A DNA stretch of 64,000 bases. Source: Galaxea fascicularis. Lineage: Eukaryota > Cnidaria > Anthozoa > Scleractinia > Euphylliidae. Positions 1 through 9,479 of this stretch are shown here, in pieces. Position 1 is the first letter of the stretch. Every line of letters starts with the position of its first letter. The position numbers were made by a program, and so were the translations under genes. The notes beneath the pieces were generated by a model that saw nothing but the letters and a program-made list of their open reading frames with translations, did not search any database and was not told the origin of the DNA. Where the stretch lies: NCBI GenBank assembly GCA_948470475.1, contig OX419343.1, positions 15,157,828 through 15,221,827 on the forward strand, written 5' to 3'.

Positions 1-40
1 CAATCTTGATGAAGAGAACAAGACTGTTAAATTTGAAAGA

Positions 41-71
41 CATGTTTCGGCAACTCCTGTGCCATCGTCAG
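41..71 (-). ncRNA. Candidate hammerhead ribozyme core in PLE tail
   Basis: Read on the minus strand, the sequence runs CTGACGA, a GGCA/TGCC stem with a 7-nt loop, GAAAC, AT, GTC. This matches the hammerhead core CUGANGA-stem II-GAAA-short stem III-UH. The two-pair stem III with an AT loop is what is known for dimer-forming ribozymes of Penelope-like elements. Weak points are an extra T beside stem II and only about two adjacent pairs visible for stem I. Position just downstream of a PLE ORF supports the call. Confidence 0.38.
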
Positions 72-146
72 TTAACGGATGGAATTACAATGATAAACAA
101 TATATAGCGGAAAATTAGAATAACAATGGTATGATATAGCAACTAA

Positions 147-689
147 TTACAAAGAAAGATTAAGATTTACATGAAACAATTGTTGATTTAGGGAGGGTTT
201 CTCCCAGTGAATATGCACTGCCTCCTTGATTTTTAATTGTGTCCGTGTTGTTGCTTGATCTATGACAACAAAGTACTCACTCGAACAAACTGTCCGACAC
301 CTAGGTGAATCCTGTAAATGCTTGAAAATGTGAGAGGCCTTATCCATATTTAAGTGCTCGTTTATGCGCGTGCAAATGTGTCGGGAAGTCTCGCCGACAT
401 AGCAGGCACCGCAGCCTGCACACCTGAAGCTATAAACAACGCATGATTTGAGCTCTTTAGGTATAACGTCTTTCACGCTAAACAAAGAGCCGATTTTCAA
501 CGAAGAAACCACTAGCTTGATATTAAAGCTGTTGTCACAAAAACGCTGAATGGTTCTGCGAATCTGCTTTTGTGCAATAGCAGAGAATTTACCCACGTAA
601 GGTAATTTGACGTAGGAGCACTCTGGGCTGTTGTTGCCATTTTGCCTGTTAAACTGGAAAAACTTATTGATAGTGGAATTAATAGCCAT
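147..689 (-). CDS. PLE GIY-YIG endonuclease domain (partial)
   Basis: The 180-codon frame is the C-terminal nuclease part of a Penelope-like polyprotein, which nicks target DNA to prime reverse transcription. The signature is a CAGCGACYVGET stretch followed by RHICTRINEH; the YVGET element and the downstream Arg correspond to the GIY-YIG core, and the paired cysteines just before it match the CxxC seen in PLE nucleases. Coding similarity continues upstream of the Met to about 736, where an in-frame stop appears, so the Met at 689 is internal to the original polyprotein. The reverse transcriptase domain is missing. A free-standing GIY-YIG gene is the alternative, but the upstream linker (NSYPAHIID) resembles the region between RT and nuclease in PLEs. 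Confidence 0.7.
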   Translation of the reverse strand: MAINSTINKFFQFNRQNGNNSPECSYVKLPYVGKFSAIAQKQIRRTIQRFCDNSFNIKLVVSSLKIGSLFSVKDVIPKELKSCVVYSFRCAGCGACYVGETSRHICTRINEHLNMDKASHIFKHLQDSPRCRTVCSSEYFVVIDQATTRTQLKIKEAVHIHWEKPSLNQQLFHVNLNLSL

Positions 690-978
690 GTCGATAATGT
701 GTGCTGGATAAGAATTTTTGAGTAATTTTTGTTCTCTTCATCAACATTTATTAATTACTAATAAAAATATGTAGCCAAACATCAGTCATAAATTGTTATT
801 ATTTTGACTGTGGGGGTACTCTAGTAAATATAAAAAACATGTTTGAAGCTACATGCATTACAGAGATGGTTTTATAGATAAGAGGTTTGGAGTACCATAC
901 TGGAGCATAACTATAAGTTCTAGGAGGCATTACGTAGATGATGTCTTGGGAGTTACCCAAATACAAATACTACTCAAC

Positions 979-1218
979 TCATGAGCAAAACCTTTTCACA
1001 TAGTTGGGACGTATGATAACCACCCCTGAACAAGTGTAAGGAGCCATGAGGACCACTTCAGTGGAAGAGATAGAGTCCAGAAGCCGATCAGACATGTCCC
1101 AGGCGGAGAAGACTAAGGGGGTGTTGGCCACGGCTTCATTGAGGCCCCAGGTGGCACTGGAGTCGGTGGGCGAGTAGCGGAGTCACACTGTTGGCGATAG
1201 CAGCAGTGCAGGGGTGTT
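979..1218 (-). pseudogene. Cadherin-like extracellular repeat, second-half exon with nonsense codon
   Basis: On the minus strand an acceptor (TGTTCCAG) at 1219-1220 opens a frame beginning NTPALLLSP, then LRYSPTD, and further on PLVFSAWD. This is the second half of a tandem extracellular repeat found in large cnidarian and other metazoan surface proteins, where a W/RYQYSxDGG strand is followed by ALLL, IRFxPD and FRAWD. The first half is the exon at 7425-7667, which ends in phase 0 and would join here in phase 0. An in-frame TGA at 1183-1185 interrupts the frame between ALLLSPTV and LRYSP, so this copy is broken unless there is a sequencing error. The frame then stays open to a stop at 979. 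No clear donor was found. Confidence 0.45.
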
Positions 1219-1867
1219 CTGGAACAGGATTATTGACTTTATTAGTTCAACACGAGGTGATATCAGTGGTATGTCATCAATTATTGGTTTAGTTACAACC
1301 AAATACCTTCAACTTGAAGGTAACTTTTTATCACGTTATCATTCCAGGATTCAAACAGTAGCTATTTTAAATGCTTTAAGGGTTGCCAATAATTACAGTA
1401 TTATGCATCACCATGTAGCTACACCTATATGTATACACAGAGAGGTACAATTTACTTCTGATAATGAGGCAGAATATAATCATTGATAAAACTTATTACT
1501 TCAGGTAAAACTCCTTCAGCCGACATTGATATATGTGATTTGAATTTTCTATAAGTGAAACAATAATTACGACAACCTGAATACTCGATGACTGAACATA
1601 AGAAGAAACATCTAACTAAAATGTTTGGATTACTATCTGTCAAGTTTTGTACTTAGGAATACAGGCAGTACAAATCTTAGAATACGAGCACCACCGTAAA
1701 TGTTGAGACACGAGAGAACTACAAAAAAATATCATTACGACAACATGTATCGACAAAATGTTCCCGATAATAATGCTAAGGAAGCAGACTGTAATTTAAC
1801 AGAGCAATCCATAAGGGAAACTTGTAAGAGAAACAACAGGTCAACAACAAAGAGGAGTGCAGCAGAC
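1219..1867. other. No gene recognised (intron-like)
   Basis: AT-rich sequence between the exon ending at 1218 and a GC-richer island. Short open frames occur on both strands but show no domain or composition that supports coding. Confidence 0.5.
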
Positions 1868-1984
1868 CTGATCGGGCGCACCCTGCGACATGCTGATGTG
1901 ACCGTCCGAGGAGCCCCAGTTGGTGGCCTGCGGATCTCCCTGCGCACCACTGGTGGGACGACCACTCTCCCAGCTAGGCGGCAG
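1868..1984 (-). other. Exon-like island, function unknown
   Basis: A GC-rich 117-base block in AT-rich surroundings. On the minus strand it is bounded by an AG acceptor (ending GGTGCAG) and a CAG|GTCTGC donor and encodes exactly 39 codons in phase 0, with a stretch reading QATNWGSSDGHISMSQ. It lies between the two cadherin-like exons but would interrupt that repeat if spliced in, so it may be a decayed or alternative exon. All six frames are fairly open, so the call is weak. Confidence 0.25.
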
Positions 1985-2652
1985 CTGCACCAACAACAAT
2001 TACACGGTGTGCGGTATACAGTGCTCTTTCAATATCACACCTTTATCAGAGATCTTATGTTCTGTCAACATACAATAATTATGTAATGTTTTCATTGCCT
2101 TAGCTAGTTTTCACCTCTCTTAAAAATATTGTAGTAATCATTTGAAAGAAAGAAATAATACGTGAGATTAACATAACATCTGAGTTCTAATTTTGAATGT
2201 CTTGTGCTCAGTTTTCAAATTAAAATCACCAGATAAATGTGCTATTCCTGGTGTTCTAGACACATAGCTTACTAGTTTAGTTTGCTTCAACACGGTACAA
2301 CGCATAATACAGACATGATGGAAATACAAAATGCCGAATTCCGAATCTTCAAAGTATTAATACATTTCAAAATGCTGTTGAGCTTATAAAGTAGATAGTT
2401 GTAAGTTTTCTTATTGTTGTATGCTGACAACACAAAAATACATTCCTTTAGTAAAACTACTGGAACCCTGTTCAGTAAACGTTCACTGCAATGTTTCAGA
2501 AAAATAGTTTTACGAGCTACTCCAAAAACAAACTGACCCCAAGGTTCTGTGAGATGGAAGAGGTGCAAGCGTCGTCTTTGAGGAGGTCTGAGGCGGCTCC
2601 TTTGACAGAGGTTGCAGGACCTGCCGCTGTGGCCGCCTGTCGCGGGGCTTAC
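1985..2652. other. Mostly non-coding; weak coding-like stretch at 2530-2620
   Basis: The left part is AT-rich without signals. Around 2530-2620 the minus strand reads ATSVKGAASDLLKDD in a frame one base off the neighbouring island, which hints at decayed coding DNA. Nothing firmer can be said. Confidence 0.3.
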
Positions 2653-2733
2653 GGGATCCACTATCACAGTGCCGTGGTAGCTGCCTGACAGCGGGGTGTT
2701 GCTGTCCAGAGGGCTGTCCGGCAGGGTCAGCAG
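2653..2733 (-). other. Exon-like island, function unknown
   Basis: On the minus strand a strong acceptor (pyrimidine tract ending CTTTACAG) precedes 81 bases, exactly 27 codons, ending at a CCC|GTAAGC donor. The peptide begins LLTLPDSPLDSNTPLSG. The splice signals are good but no family is recognised. It lies within the interval of the cadherin-like gene and in the same orientation. Confidence 0.3.
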
Positions 2734-2796
2734 CTGTAAAGTAAAAAGTAAAGTTTCGCAATTTCTATGGCGCATTACCATGACGCAATGATCTAC

Positions 2797-2838
<42 letters not shown>

Positions 2839-2924
2839 ATATAGGCGCAAATTGCAGCCACGCAGTTCACAATCTTATTAGAGAGAGTAGTATGATACAC
2901 AGGTGCCCCCAGAACAGACTAAGT

Positions 2925-3184
2925 GAATAAACCATTACACCGGGGACTACGATCAGTGTGTGGGTTCTTTAACGTCCCACACCAGTACTGTGAGACGGGA
3001 CCTCCGGTTTATCGTCCTTATCCGAGAAGACTAGAAAGTCTAACCATTTGCAGATGTTATTGCAAAGGCAGCACTTTCTCCTCGTTTATTTAAAGACCCT
3101 GAATGTTGGTCCGGTCGAGGTTTGAACCCCCGACCTCCCGCACAGCAGTCCGGTGCCCTACAGACTGAGCTAACCGGTCGGCGG
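2925..3184 (-). repeat. tRNA-derived SINE, copy 1
   Basis: On the minus strand the head reads CCGCCGACCGGTTAGCTCAG, which contains the tRNA A-box (TTAGCTCAG), followed about 40 bases later by a B-box-like GGGGGTTCAAACC. The body continues to GGGACGTTAAAGAACC near 2962. A second copy with the same head and body lies at 16372-16745. It is a polymerase III retroposon, not a tRNA gene, because no acceptor stem closes it. The tail boundary at about 2925 is approximate. Confidence 0.75.
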
Positions 3185-5105
3185 TCTGCCAACAAACCAG
3201 TAACCAACAGATAGATTACACATTTTTATTGCAAACACCTAGGAGTAAGTAATAAATATAGCAGGAATTTAACTTATTTACTACTACAATCTACTATAAT
3301 AAAAGCCGTCGTGTATATATTTATATTTTCATATATTTATATCAATATCTATATATATTTTTTTGTGTGTGTGTAACACTTTTCCTTCAGTATTTGCAAT
3401 GGTGAACAACTCGAGCACCCGTTTCCTAGATACGAGGGACAGGCAGTGCTCATATAAAAGACAGAGGGTCTTAGCATTAACTTCTAATGCTTTCAGTATA
3501 GGGTTATTATGGAAGGAATATAAGCCAGAAATAATCGAAATACACTTATTGAAGTAGTGAAAACGCTCTCTGATTGGCTGTTATGCAGTGACGTCGTGAT
3601 CATGACAGCTGGAAAAAGAACTGCAGTGTTTCATTTCGCAGTACTGCATTATTTGCGTCGTGTATATATTTATTGCCGTCATTTTGACGGCGCGGATGTA
3701 CTAGTAAGTAAATAAAATCTATGATGGTTCTCAATGATTACGAGAGTACCAACGTATCGTACTGGTTACAACTGCAGGAATTTTCAATTATGTAGTAATC
3801 TCTCTCATTTATGATGTGATCAATATTCCCGGAAGTTATTAACAACAATTAGTTCCAAAAAAAGATTCATTGGCTTTCGTTCCTGAAACCTCAACTTCTT
3901 TAAATGGTTATGTATTATCTGCGGTAAATGTTTCTTTATTAACTAACACATCAGTTAGATTTATTATAACTCATAAAAACTTGAGCTATCCCACTTTTTA
4001 AGGCATGGTTTGAAAACAAAAATAGTTTGAGTCACGCACAGACTTGGCTCCGCTTACTTTTAGTCACTTGGTTTTGTGACGTCACGCTGCACCGAAACCG
4101 TACATTACGCATGATCGTTTAAGTTGACAGAACAATATGTATTTGTTATATGTTTCAATTTATGTAAAAAGGGCAGTAAATATACTTGATTTCTTTCTCA
4201 ATATTTAGATTTATTCAAGGATTGTTATAATAAATAAATACAGACACAAGATTGACATGAATTAGCACAATCCGCACGTCATTTCCAAACACGAAACACG
4301 ATAATTATATAGGTATGCGTATATGCTATCATAAATGCAACTTTGAGTTATAGTTGCTCTTAGTGGTCTTCTCTATAGACTTACGGTCTTGTTAACGCGA
4401 CCATGCATAATTTTTTGGGACTCCAAATCAAAACTTTGAATGTGAACTTCATGTAATTTTGAAAGTGTTATAAGAATTTATTAATATACAAGGTGTACTT
4501 GCTACCAATAGAACTTGACAGTTTTCTAATGTCCAGTAACTATTTTCATTTTTCAATTTCTTCTGTTTCTGAAACATATTATGGCATCATTAATATTTAT
4601 ATATTAGTTGTATTTTTATGCAATATGAGCACTATTTTCAATCGTTTTTCCAGAGAGGAATTAATTAATTGGAACAATTTCTTAATTTTACAAGCAGACA
4701 CAAGCATTACTTACATAATTGTGATCAGCCCTTCCGCATTCATCATCAAATGTTTTGAATAAATAATGTTCTTTTGAAAAGGAAATAGCTTCAGTGATTT
4801 ATTGCGCACCATTTCAGAACTTCACACATACTCCACATTAATGACGCACTAAAAATTTTACTGAATACGACGTCAAATTATCAAATAATCAAAAGAGAGA
4901 AGTATTATTTTGTATTGCTTTGCTAAGCAGAAATGTGGGTTGCAATAGTCACGTAACTTAATTATCAGTCATACCTGCACAATTCATGACTGCCGAAGAT
5001 TCACCATCACTGCACATATACATTAAGCCTACCGCACGGTACAATAAAGACAGCTAAATTCAACTGTAGGATAGAGTATATTCTTCAGCTCATAAAGAAT
5101 ACAAC
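3185..5105. other. AT-rich non-coding DNA
   Basis: No gene or recognisable element. A direct repeat of about 17 bases (GTCGTGTATATATTTAT) occurs near 3308 and again near 3657, bracketing about 350 bases, which could be remains of a small insertion. Open frames here have AT-driven composition and no domains. Confidence 0.5.
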
Positions 5106-5392
5106 ATACATACATATACCAAAGCCGTATCCCTCCCCCCCCTCCCCAATTGGGGAGGTGGCTGGAGTCAGCAACACACACACACAACCACTCCCGCTTT
5201 CATTTTTCTTGGCTTATCAGGACACGACGACCGGGCTCCGCAGCACTCAACACAGCCAGGGGCGACTGCTTTGCCAAATGTCTACTTACCTTCAGCAGCG
5301 AGGCCCGACAGCAACAGCTGGTTCACCGTCGCCGCGTCATAAAATCCCTGCCATCTGGGAGCTGGGGCTGATCTGTCAGAGCTGCGTCAGTT
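5106..5392 (-). repeat. 3' UTR and simple tail of the RTE-like LINE
   Basis: Downstream of the LINE stop codon. It contains the conserved block (plus strand CAGGACACGACGACCGGGCT) that is repeated at 9250-9419, and ends on its 3' side in an alternating TATG tail (plus-strand ACATACATACATA). Confidence 0.65.
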
Positions 5393-5650
5393 TCATTTGC
5401 TCTTTACAATCATTCTCCAATCATTTCCATCCCTTGCACGAACTCTTGCATCCGCCAGCCCAATCGATCTGTCGCTCAGAGCACGCTTCACACCATCTAA
5501 CCATCTATGCCTTGGTCTCCCACGTACTCTAGTTCCTGCCGCTTCTGCACTCCACACCTTCTTCGTCAGCCGCTCATTTCCCATTCTCTCCATATGACCA
5601 AACCATCTCAAAACACTCTCATCCACTCTACCTAGCAGTTCATCTATCAC
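5393..5650 (-). pseudogene. LINE ORF2 C-terminus
   Basis: The frame contains VLRWFGHMERM, then RLTKKVW, RGRPRHRWLDGVKRAL and a final WR. This is the C-terminal region after the RT domain in RTE-like LINEs, where WxGH and GRPRxRWxD are typical. Upstream of 5650 the frame is broken, but coding similarity continues on the minus strand to about 5815 (with a VMYGSKTW stretch) before the nested insertion. The shown Met is not a true start. Confidence 0.75.
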
Positions 5651-5825
5651 ACCCGTCCTTCTTCTTACTTACTCATTCCTAATTCTATCCAAACGCGTCA
5701 CTCCTGACATACTGCGCAAAAATCTCATTTCGAACATATTCAGCTTTTTTTCCATCTGCCGCTTTTAAACCCCACGTCTTCGAACCATACATAACAGTGG
5801 ACACCACCACACCTTCATATGACCC

Positions 5826-6056
5826 TTGTTTTGCCTCCAAACAGAAACCAAGGTGACATTAATATTGGCACAGCAATTCATTTTTTTAATTTTGTTTTAA
5901 ATTTACTGAAAGGAGTTGACTTTATATCTTTCCCAAGAGAGTTCCATACCTTTGGTCCTTGAAAGCGAATATTAAATATTCCATAGTTTGTTCTAGCTCG
6001 AGGCAGGTAATAAGATTGATTTGCTACACTACGTGTATTGTAGTTAATCCACCGAC
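5826..6056 (-). mobile_element. CR1-like LINE 3' fragment nested in the RTE-like LINE
   Basis: Coding on the minus strand at 5878-6045 reads NYNTRSVANQSYYLPRARTN, then KVWNSLGKDIK and FKTKLKK, then a stop. It is the C-terminal tail of a CR1/L2-type ORF2 and is a relative of the fragment at 17695-17994 and the LINE at 51595-53286. It separates LINE sequence that reads GGVLSVD on one side and GVVVSTVMYGSKTW on the other. Boundaries are accurate to about 10 bases. Confidence 0.7.
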
Positions 6057-6105
6057 AACACCCCTCCTGAACACCTCATCGCCTTACTCTTTCCTGCATT
6101 TACTT

Positions 6106-7255
6106 TCAGCTTCCCCTTTCACACACCCTCACAAACTCATTCACCAACACTCTCAACTCCTCTTCCGACTCAGCCACCGGTGCTGTATCATCCGCAAACA
6201 ACAGTTGGCTTACATGCAGTCCTCCCTCGAATTTCACTCCTGCTCTCATTGCCCTTGCACACACCTCTCGCACAACTCCATCCATGTACACATTGAAAAG
6301 CTCCGCCGACATAACACACCCTTGTCTCAAGCCAACCACAACTGGAAACCACTCACTCACCTCATTTCCAACTCTCACATATGCTCTACTGTCAATGTAA
6401 AAACTTTGCACACACCTTAACAATTTCCCACCCACACCGTATATTCTCAGGACTTGCCACAAAGCTTCTCTATCAATCCTATCATATGCTTTCTCGAGAT
6501 CCATAAACGCCCAGCACACTTCCTTGTCTTTCGCAAGGAACTTCTCGCACATCCGTCTGACCGTAAAAATTTCAGGATCCGTACACCCTCTCGCTCTTCT
6601 AAAACCACACTGTTCCTCTCCAAGCACTCCATCTGTGTTCACTCTAATTCTCTCTATCAGAATTCGACCATACAGTTTTCCAACCACACTAAGCAGACTT
6701 ATACCTCTCGAATTACTACAGACGAGCCTGTCACCCTTCCCTTTATACAAGGGGACGACACAAGCACCACACCAATCTAACGGGGCCGTTCAATCGAAAA
6801 AGCATACATTCAGCAAGCGCACCAGCAACTCTAACACCACCTCGCCTCTCCTTTTCACATATTCAGCAAAACAGCCATCTAACCCAGCCGCTTTTCCTTC
6901 CTTCATTTCTTCCACTACCACTTTTACCTCTTCCAAAGTTATCATACCATCATTTGCCGCCCTAAGCATAGGCATTCCACCAATTCCGCCTACCTGTACA
7001 TGTACCACACTCGCTTCCCTTCCATCATCTACATTAAGTAACTCATTGAAATACTACGCCCATCTCGCACGCACTTTCAACCAACACTCCGCCATTCTTG
7101 TCTTTCACCTTTTCCTCACGCTCCGTCTCGTTCTTCCTTACCCTTTTCACCCCTTCCAAAACATCTTTTTATTCTCCTTGAAATTTTCCATCAACTTTCT
7201 TCCCCATCTCACATTCGCTGCCTTCTTCGACATCTTCACAGCCCTTTTCGCTGCC
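6106..7255 (-). pseudogene. RTE-like LINE reverse transcriptase domain
   Basis: Two frames joined by shifts. From 7255 to 6790 it reads RARWA, FNELLNVDDG and GKAAGLDG. From 6750 it reads YKGKGDR, RGISLLSVVGK, EEQCGFRRARGC, AFMDLEKAYDRIDREALWQ, GLRQGCVMS and LLFADDT. The catalytic carboxylates of FxDLEKAYD and FADD are all present, so the RT core was recently functional. It is interrupted by a frameshift near 6750-6790, one near 6106, and several stops between 7020 and 7160. Below 6106 the frame runs into the nested CR1 fragment. The element copies its RNA by target-primed reverse transcription; this copy cannot. Confidence 0.8.
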
Positions 7256-7424
7256 TTCCTTTTCACTTTGAAGAATACAAATGAAGCACAAAATGTAAAG
7301 CACCATGAAGCTATGTTTATACAAAAGAAGATAGCGGCTGGGCCGTTAAACCAAACATAGTTCTTTAGGAAATCAAGATTGTCACTAGAGTTTTTTTAAT
7401 AAGTTTCCGAGGTCAATATCATAC

Positions 7425-7667
7425 ATTAGAAACGTCAGCCCAAATGTTGCCGCCGTCCTCCGAGTACTGATAGCGGCCAGAGGGACTGCTCTTGGCACTG
7501 AACACCACGATGCCCATGGACTGGTCCTCGCCGTCAGTGTCTTTGTAGTAGGCGGCCGCCAGGTCTGCAGCCGTCACGCCGGCCTTAGCCTCTTCGGTGC
7601 CAGGCAGCGGCCACACGCTAGCGTTCGCCTTTTTTCTCGGTAGAGGCGCGTCGTTGGTGTTTTGCAC
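7425..7667 (-). CDS. Cadherin-like extracellular repeat exon
   Basis: A GC-rich 243-base exon (81 codons, phase 0 at both ends) bounded on the minus strand by a TTTGAACAG acceptor and an AAT|GTATGA donor. The peptide starts QNTNDAP, the usual linker between tandem cadherin-like or VCBS-type extracellular repeats, then has DTDGEDQSMGIVVFSA and ends GRYQYSEDGGNIWADVSN. The NDAP, DxD, GIxV and (W/R)YQYSxDGG elements define the first half of the repeat; the second half matches the exon at 979-1218. The protein would be a large secreted or surface protein. The exon itself is intact. The first codon is GTG, which is not a start here because the exon is internal. Confidence 0.6.
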
Positions 7668-8573
7668 CTGTTCAAAAGCCGAGTGTAAGTTTGCAGTTAA
7701 TATGTTTTCGTCAAATGAATGTTAAAAGTTTAGTAATCTTACGTGATTTAAGAACAGATACCAATATTTCAAGTTTTCAATGCAAGGAAAGTGTCTAACT
7801 AATAAATTCTGGATTGAAAACACTAGTATAATGGGGTGTACGTCTCGGTACATCATTTAGTAGGCGAGCTACATTCTTCAATGTAAATAAGGGGATAGAT
7901 CCTTGCCATTTCAGGAAAAAAAAACAATTACAATTTGAGTGCCTCTGCTTCACGCTAGTTCATATAATACCTCAAATCTATTTATGGCATATTAAATAGC
8001 TAACGGTAAAAAATTATGCTGCCTCGACTTTTTCAGATATCTCGACAACGTTTTTTGGTTGTTTTAATTGCGTCCCAAATCTAAAATTAACACAGAAGCA
8101 AAATATCTTATCATCAACAACGCACAATGCTGTAGCAGCTATGCGCAACGTAATTGATGCAATCCAGAAACCAATAATTTGGCGGCCGAAATACATGAAA
8201 CACGGACAAGTTATTCTGATTGGAAATACACAAACACATATTCTTCGTAGTCACATTCTAATGTCAGTTGTGAAAAAATGCCAACTGGACTACCCCTGTA
8301 GTGCACTCTGCCCAAATTACTATCAGTATGGATGCTGCATCATAAGTCTTAAGTTATTTAAGTTGCGGGAGAAACCCTTTCCCTTGCATACAATACAACT
8401 GCTACCTCACTACATTACTTCATTAGTCGACAACATCTGCTCCACGCGAGCTATTGTAAGAGAAATTCAGATTCAATAATATATCCCATTTTCCTGTTTA
8501 TAACATAATAGCTACTTCAATTTAGACTTTTTGCTTTTATTTTAATATTGTTGGGCCTAATGAAAACCTCAGA
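7668..8573. other. No gene recognised (intron-like)
   Basis: AT-rich DNA between exon-like blocks. An open frame at 8014-8196 (minus) and one at 8141-8479 (plus) overlap each other and show no domain. Confidence 0.5.
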
Positions 8574-8843
8574 TCAAGAGACCCTTAAGCACTCATCATT
8601 CGCCAGCATTGCACCATCTCCTTTTGAACGACTGACCTCAATGACAATGTAGTCTCCTAGTGGGTGTGGAGGCGTGTCGCTCAGTTAAGCCGCCTGTTGA
8701 GAGTCCCCAGTAGCTACACTGCTCAGGTCCACTGCGAAGCCAAATTAAAGCGGCCCTCTCTCTCAGGAAGAGGCACTTTCATCACTTGGATGGCTGTGTA
8801 GTTATCGTAACTCGGCAGGGTAAACTTCAGGGGACTGGACATT
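8574..8843 (-). pseudogene. Decayed exon-like coding block, host gene
   Basis: On the minus strand, after a CGGCCAG acceptor, one frame reads KFTLPSYDNYTAIQVMKVPL and PEREGRFN to a stop at 8723. The next frame continues as AVDLSSVATGDSQQAA, a stop, then GDYIVIEVSRSKGDG, to a stop at 8574. The composition looks coding, but at least one frameshift and one stop break it. It has the same orientation as the cadherin-like exons and may be an upstream part of that gene. The family is not identified. Confidence 0.35.
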
Positions 8844-9237
8844 CTGGCCGTAGTGAAGTTGCAAAACAATTGAGTTATATAGTTTGTTTTTGGAATGTGC
8901 CCTATATGCTATAATAAAGGAAGAACATTATATATAGAGAGGTACAACTGAAGATACTGGCTAGTTTATATGTCAGTAAAACCAACAGCTAATTCAGAAA
9001 TATGGGAAGAATGAAGCCCTAAAAGATTCCCCATTATTTATACATGAAATATCGAATATTTATCAGTGTACTTATTTGATAAATGACAAGCAATACTTAC
9101 TGTAATTCAGTAGCAGTTGCTTAGATAAAATTTCCATTTGAGAATATAATGACATGATGGAGTCTGCGTTGTGTATAAATGCTGTTGAAATTTACTATTA
9201 CGTCAAATAATAATCGATCAAAAAACTGGACCAAATT
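8844..9237. other. No feature recognised
   Basis: AT-rich sequence with no coding signal or repeat that I can support. Confidence 0.5.
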
Positions 9238-9249
9238 CGGAAATTGTAC

Positions 9250-9419
9250 ATACATACATATACAAAAGCCGTATCCCCCCTATTGGGGAGGTGGCTGGAG
9301 TCAGCATCACACATACAACCACACCCGCTTTCACCCCTCTTGGCTCATCAGGACACGACGACCGGGCTCCGCAGCACTCAACTCAGCCAGAGGCGACTGC
9401 TGTGCCAAATGTCTACGTA
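9250..9419 (-). mobile_element. 170-bp copy of the RTE-like LINE 3' end, with target duplication
   Basis: The sequence matches 5106-5290 closely, including the (TATG)n tail. It is flanked by a perfect 12-bp direct repeat CGGAAATTGTAC at 9238-9249 and 9420-9431, so it is a genuine insertion. It is either a severely 5'-truncated LINE copy or a SINE that borrows the LINE 3' end. A further CGGAAATTGTA follows directly at 9431-9441. Confidence 0.75.
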
Positions 9420-9479
9420 CGGAAATTGTACGGAAATTGTAATATTACAAAATATGAACGTTTATATTAGTTAAAATGT

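Larger units (their letters stand above)
1..745 (-). mobile_element. Penelope-like element (PLE), 3' part, 5'-truncated
   Basis: The segment holds the GIY-YIG end of a PLE polyprotein on the minus strand (147-689), followed downstream by about 100 bases containing a hammerhead-like motif. It is bracketed by a perfect 16-bp inverted repeat, TTGATGAAGAGAACAA at 6-21 and its reverse complement at 729-744. The reverse transcriptase part is absent, so this is a 5'-truncated copy. PLEs are known to produce truncated insertions with partly inverted ends. The left edge lies at the window start and may continue outside it. Confidence 0.7.
5106..7262 (-). mobile_element. RTE-like LINE, 5'-truncated, with nested insertion
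   Basis: A minus-strand non-LTR retrotransposon covering the RT domain (about 6106-7255), a second LINE fragment inserted at about 5826-6056, the C-terminal coding end (5393-5650) and a 3' UTR (5106-5392) ending in a (TATG)n-type tail. The endonuclease is missing. The last 170 bases of its 3' region recur as an independent copy at 9250-9419. Several frameshifts and stops mark it as dead. The clade is given as RTE-like from sequence style only; Proto2-type is possible. Confidence 0.75.

Noticed and set aside
1183..1185. Selenocysteine read-through at the TGA in the cadherin-like exon
   Set aside because: There is no reason for selenocysteine in this family and no SECIS-like element seen; a plain nonsense change is simpler.
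3110..3184. tRNA gene at the SINE heads (also at 16675-16741)
   Set aside because: A- and B-box are present but no acceptor stem closes, and both copies continue into the same unrelated body.
5158..7360. Plus-strand frames over the RTE-like LINE (up to 278 codons)
   Set aside because: The minus strand has clear RT motifs; these are antisense shadows.
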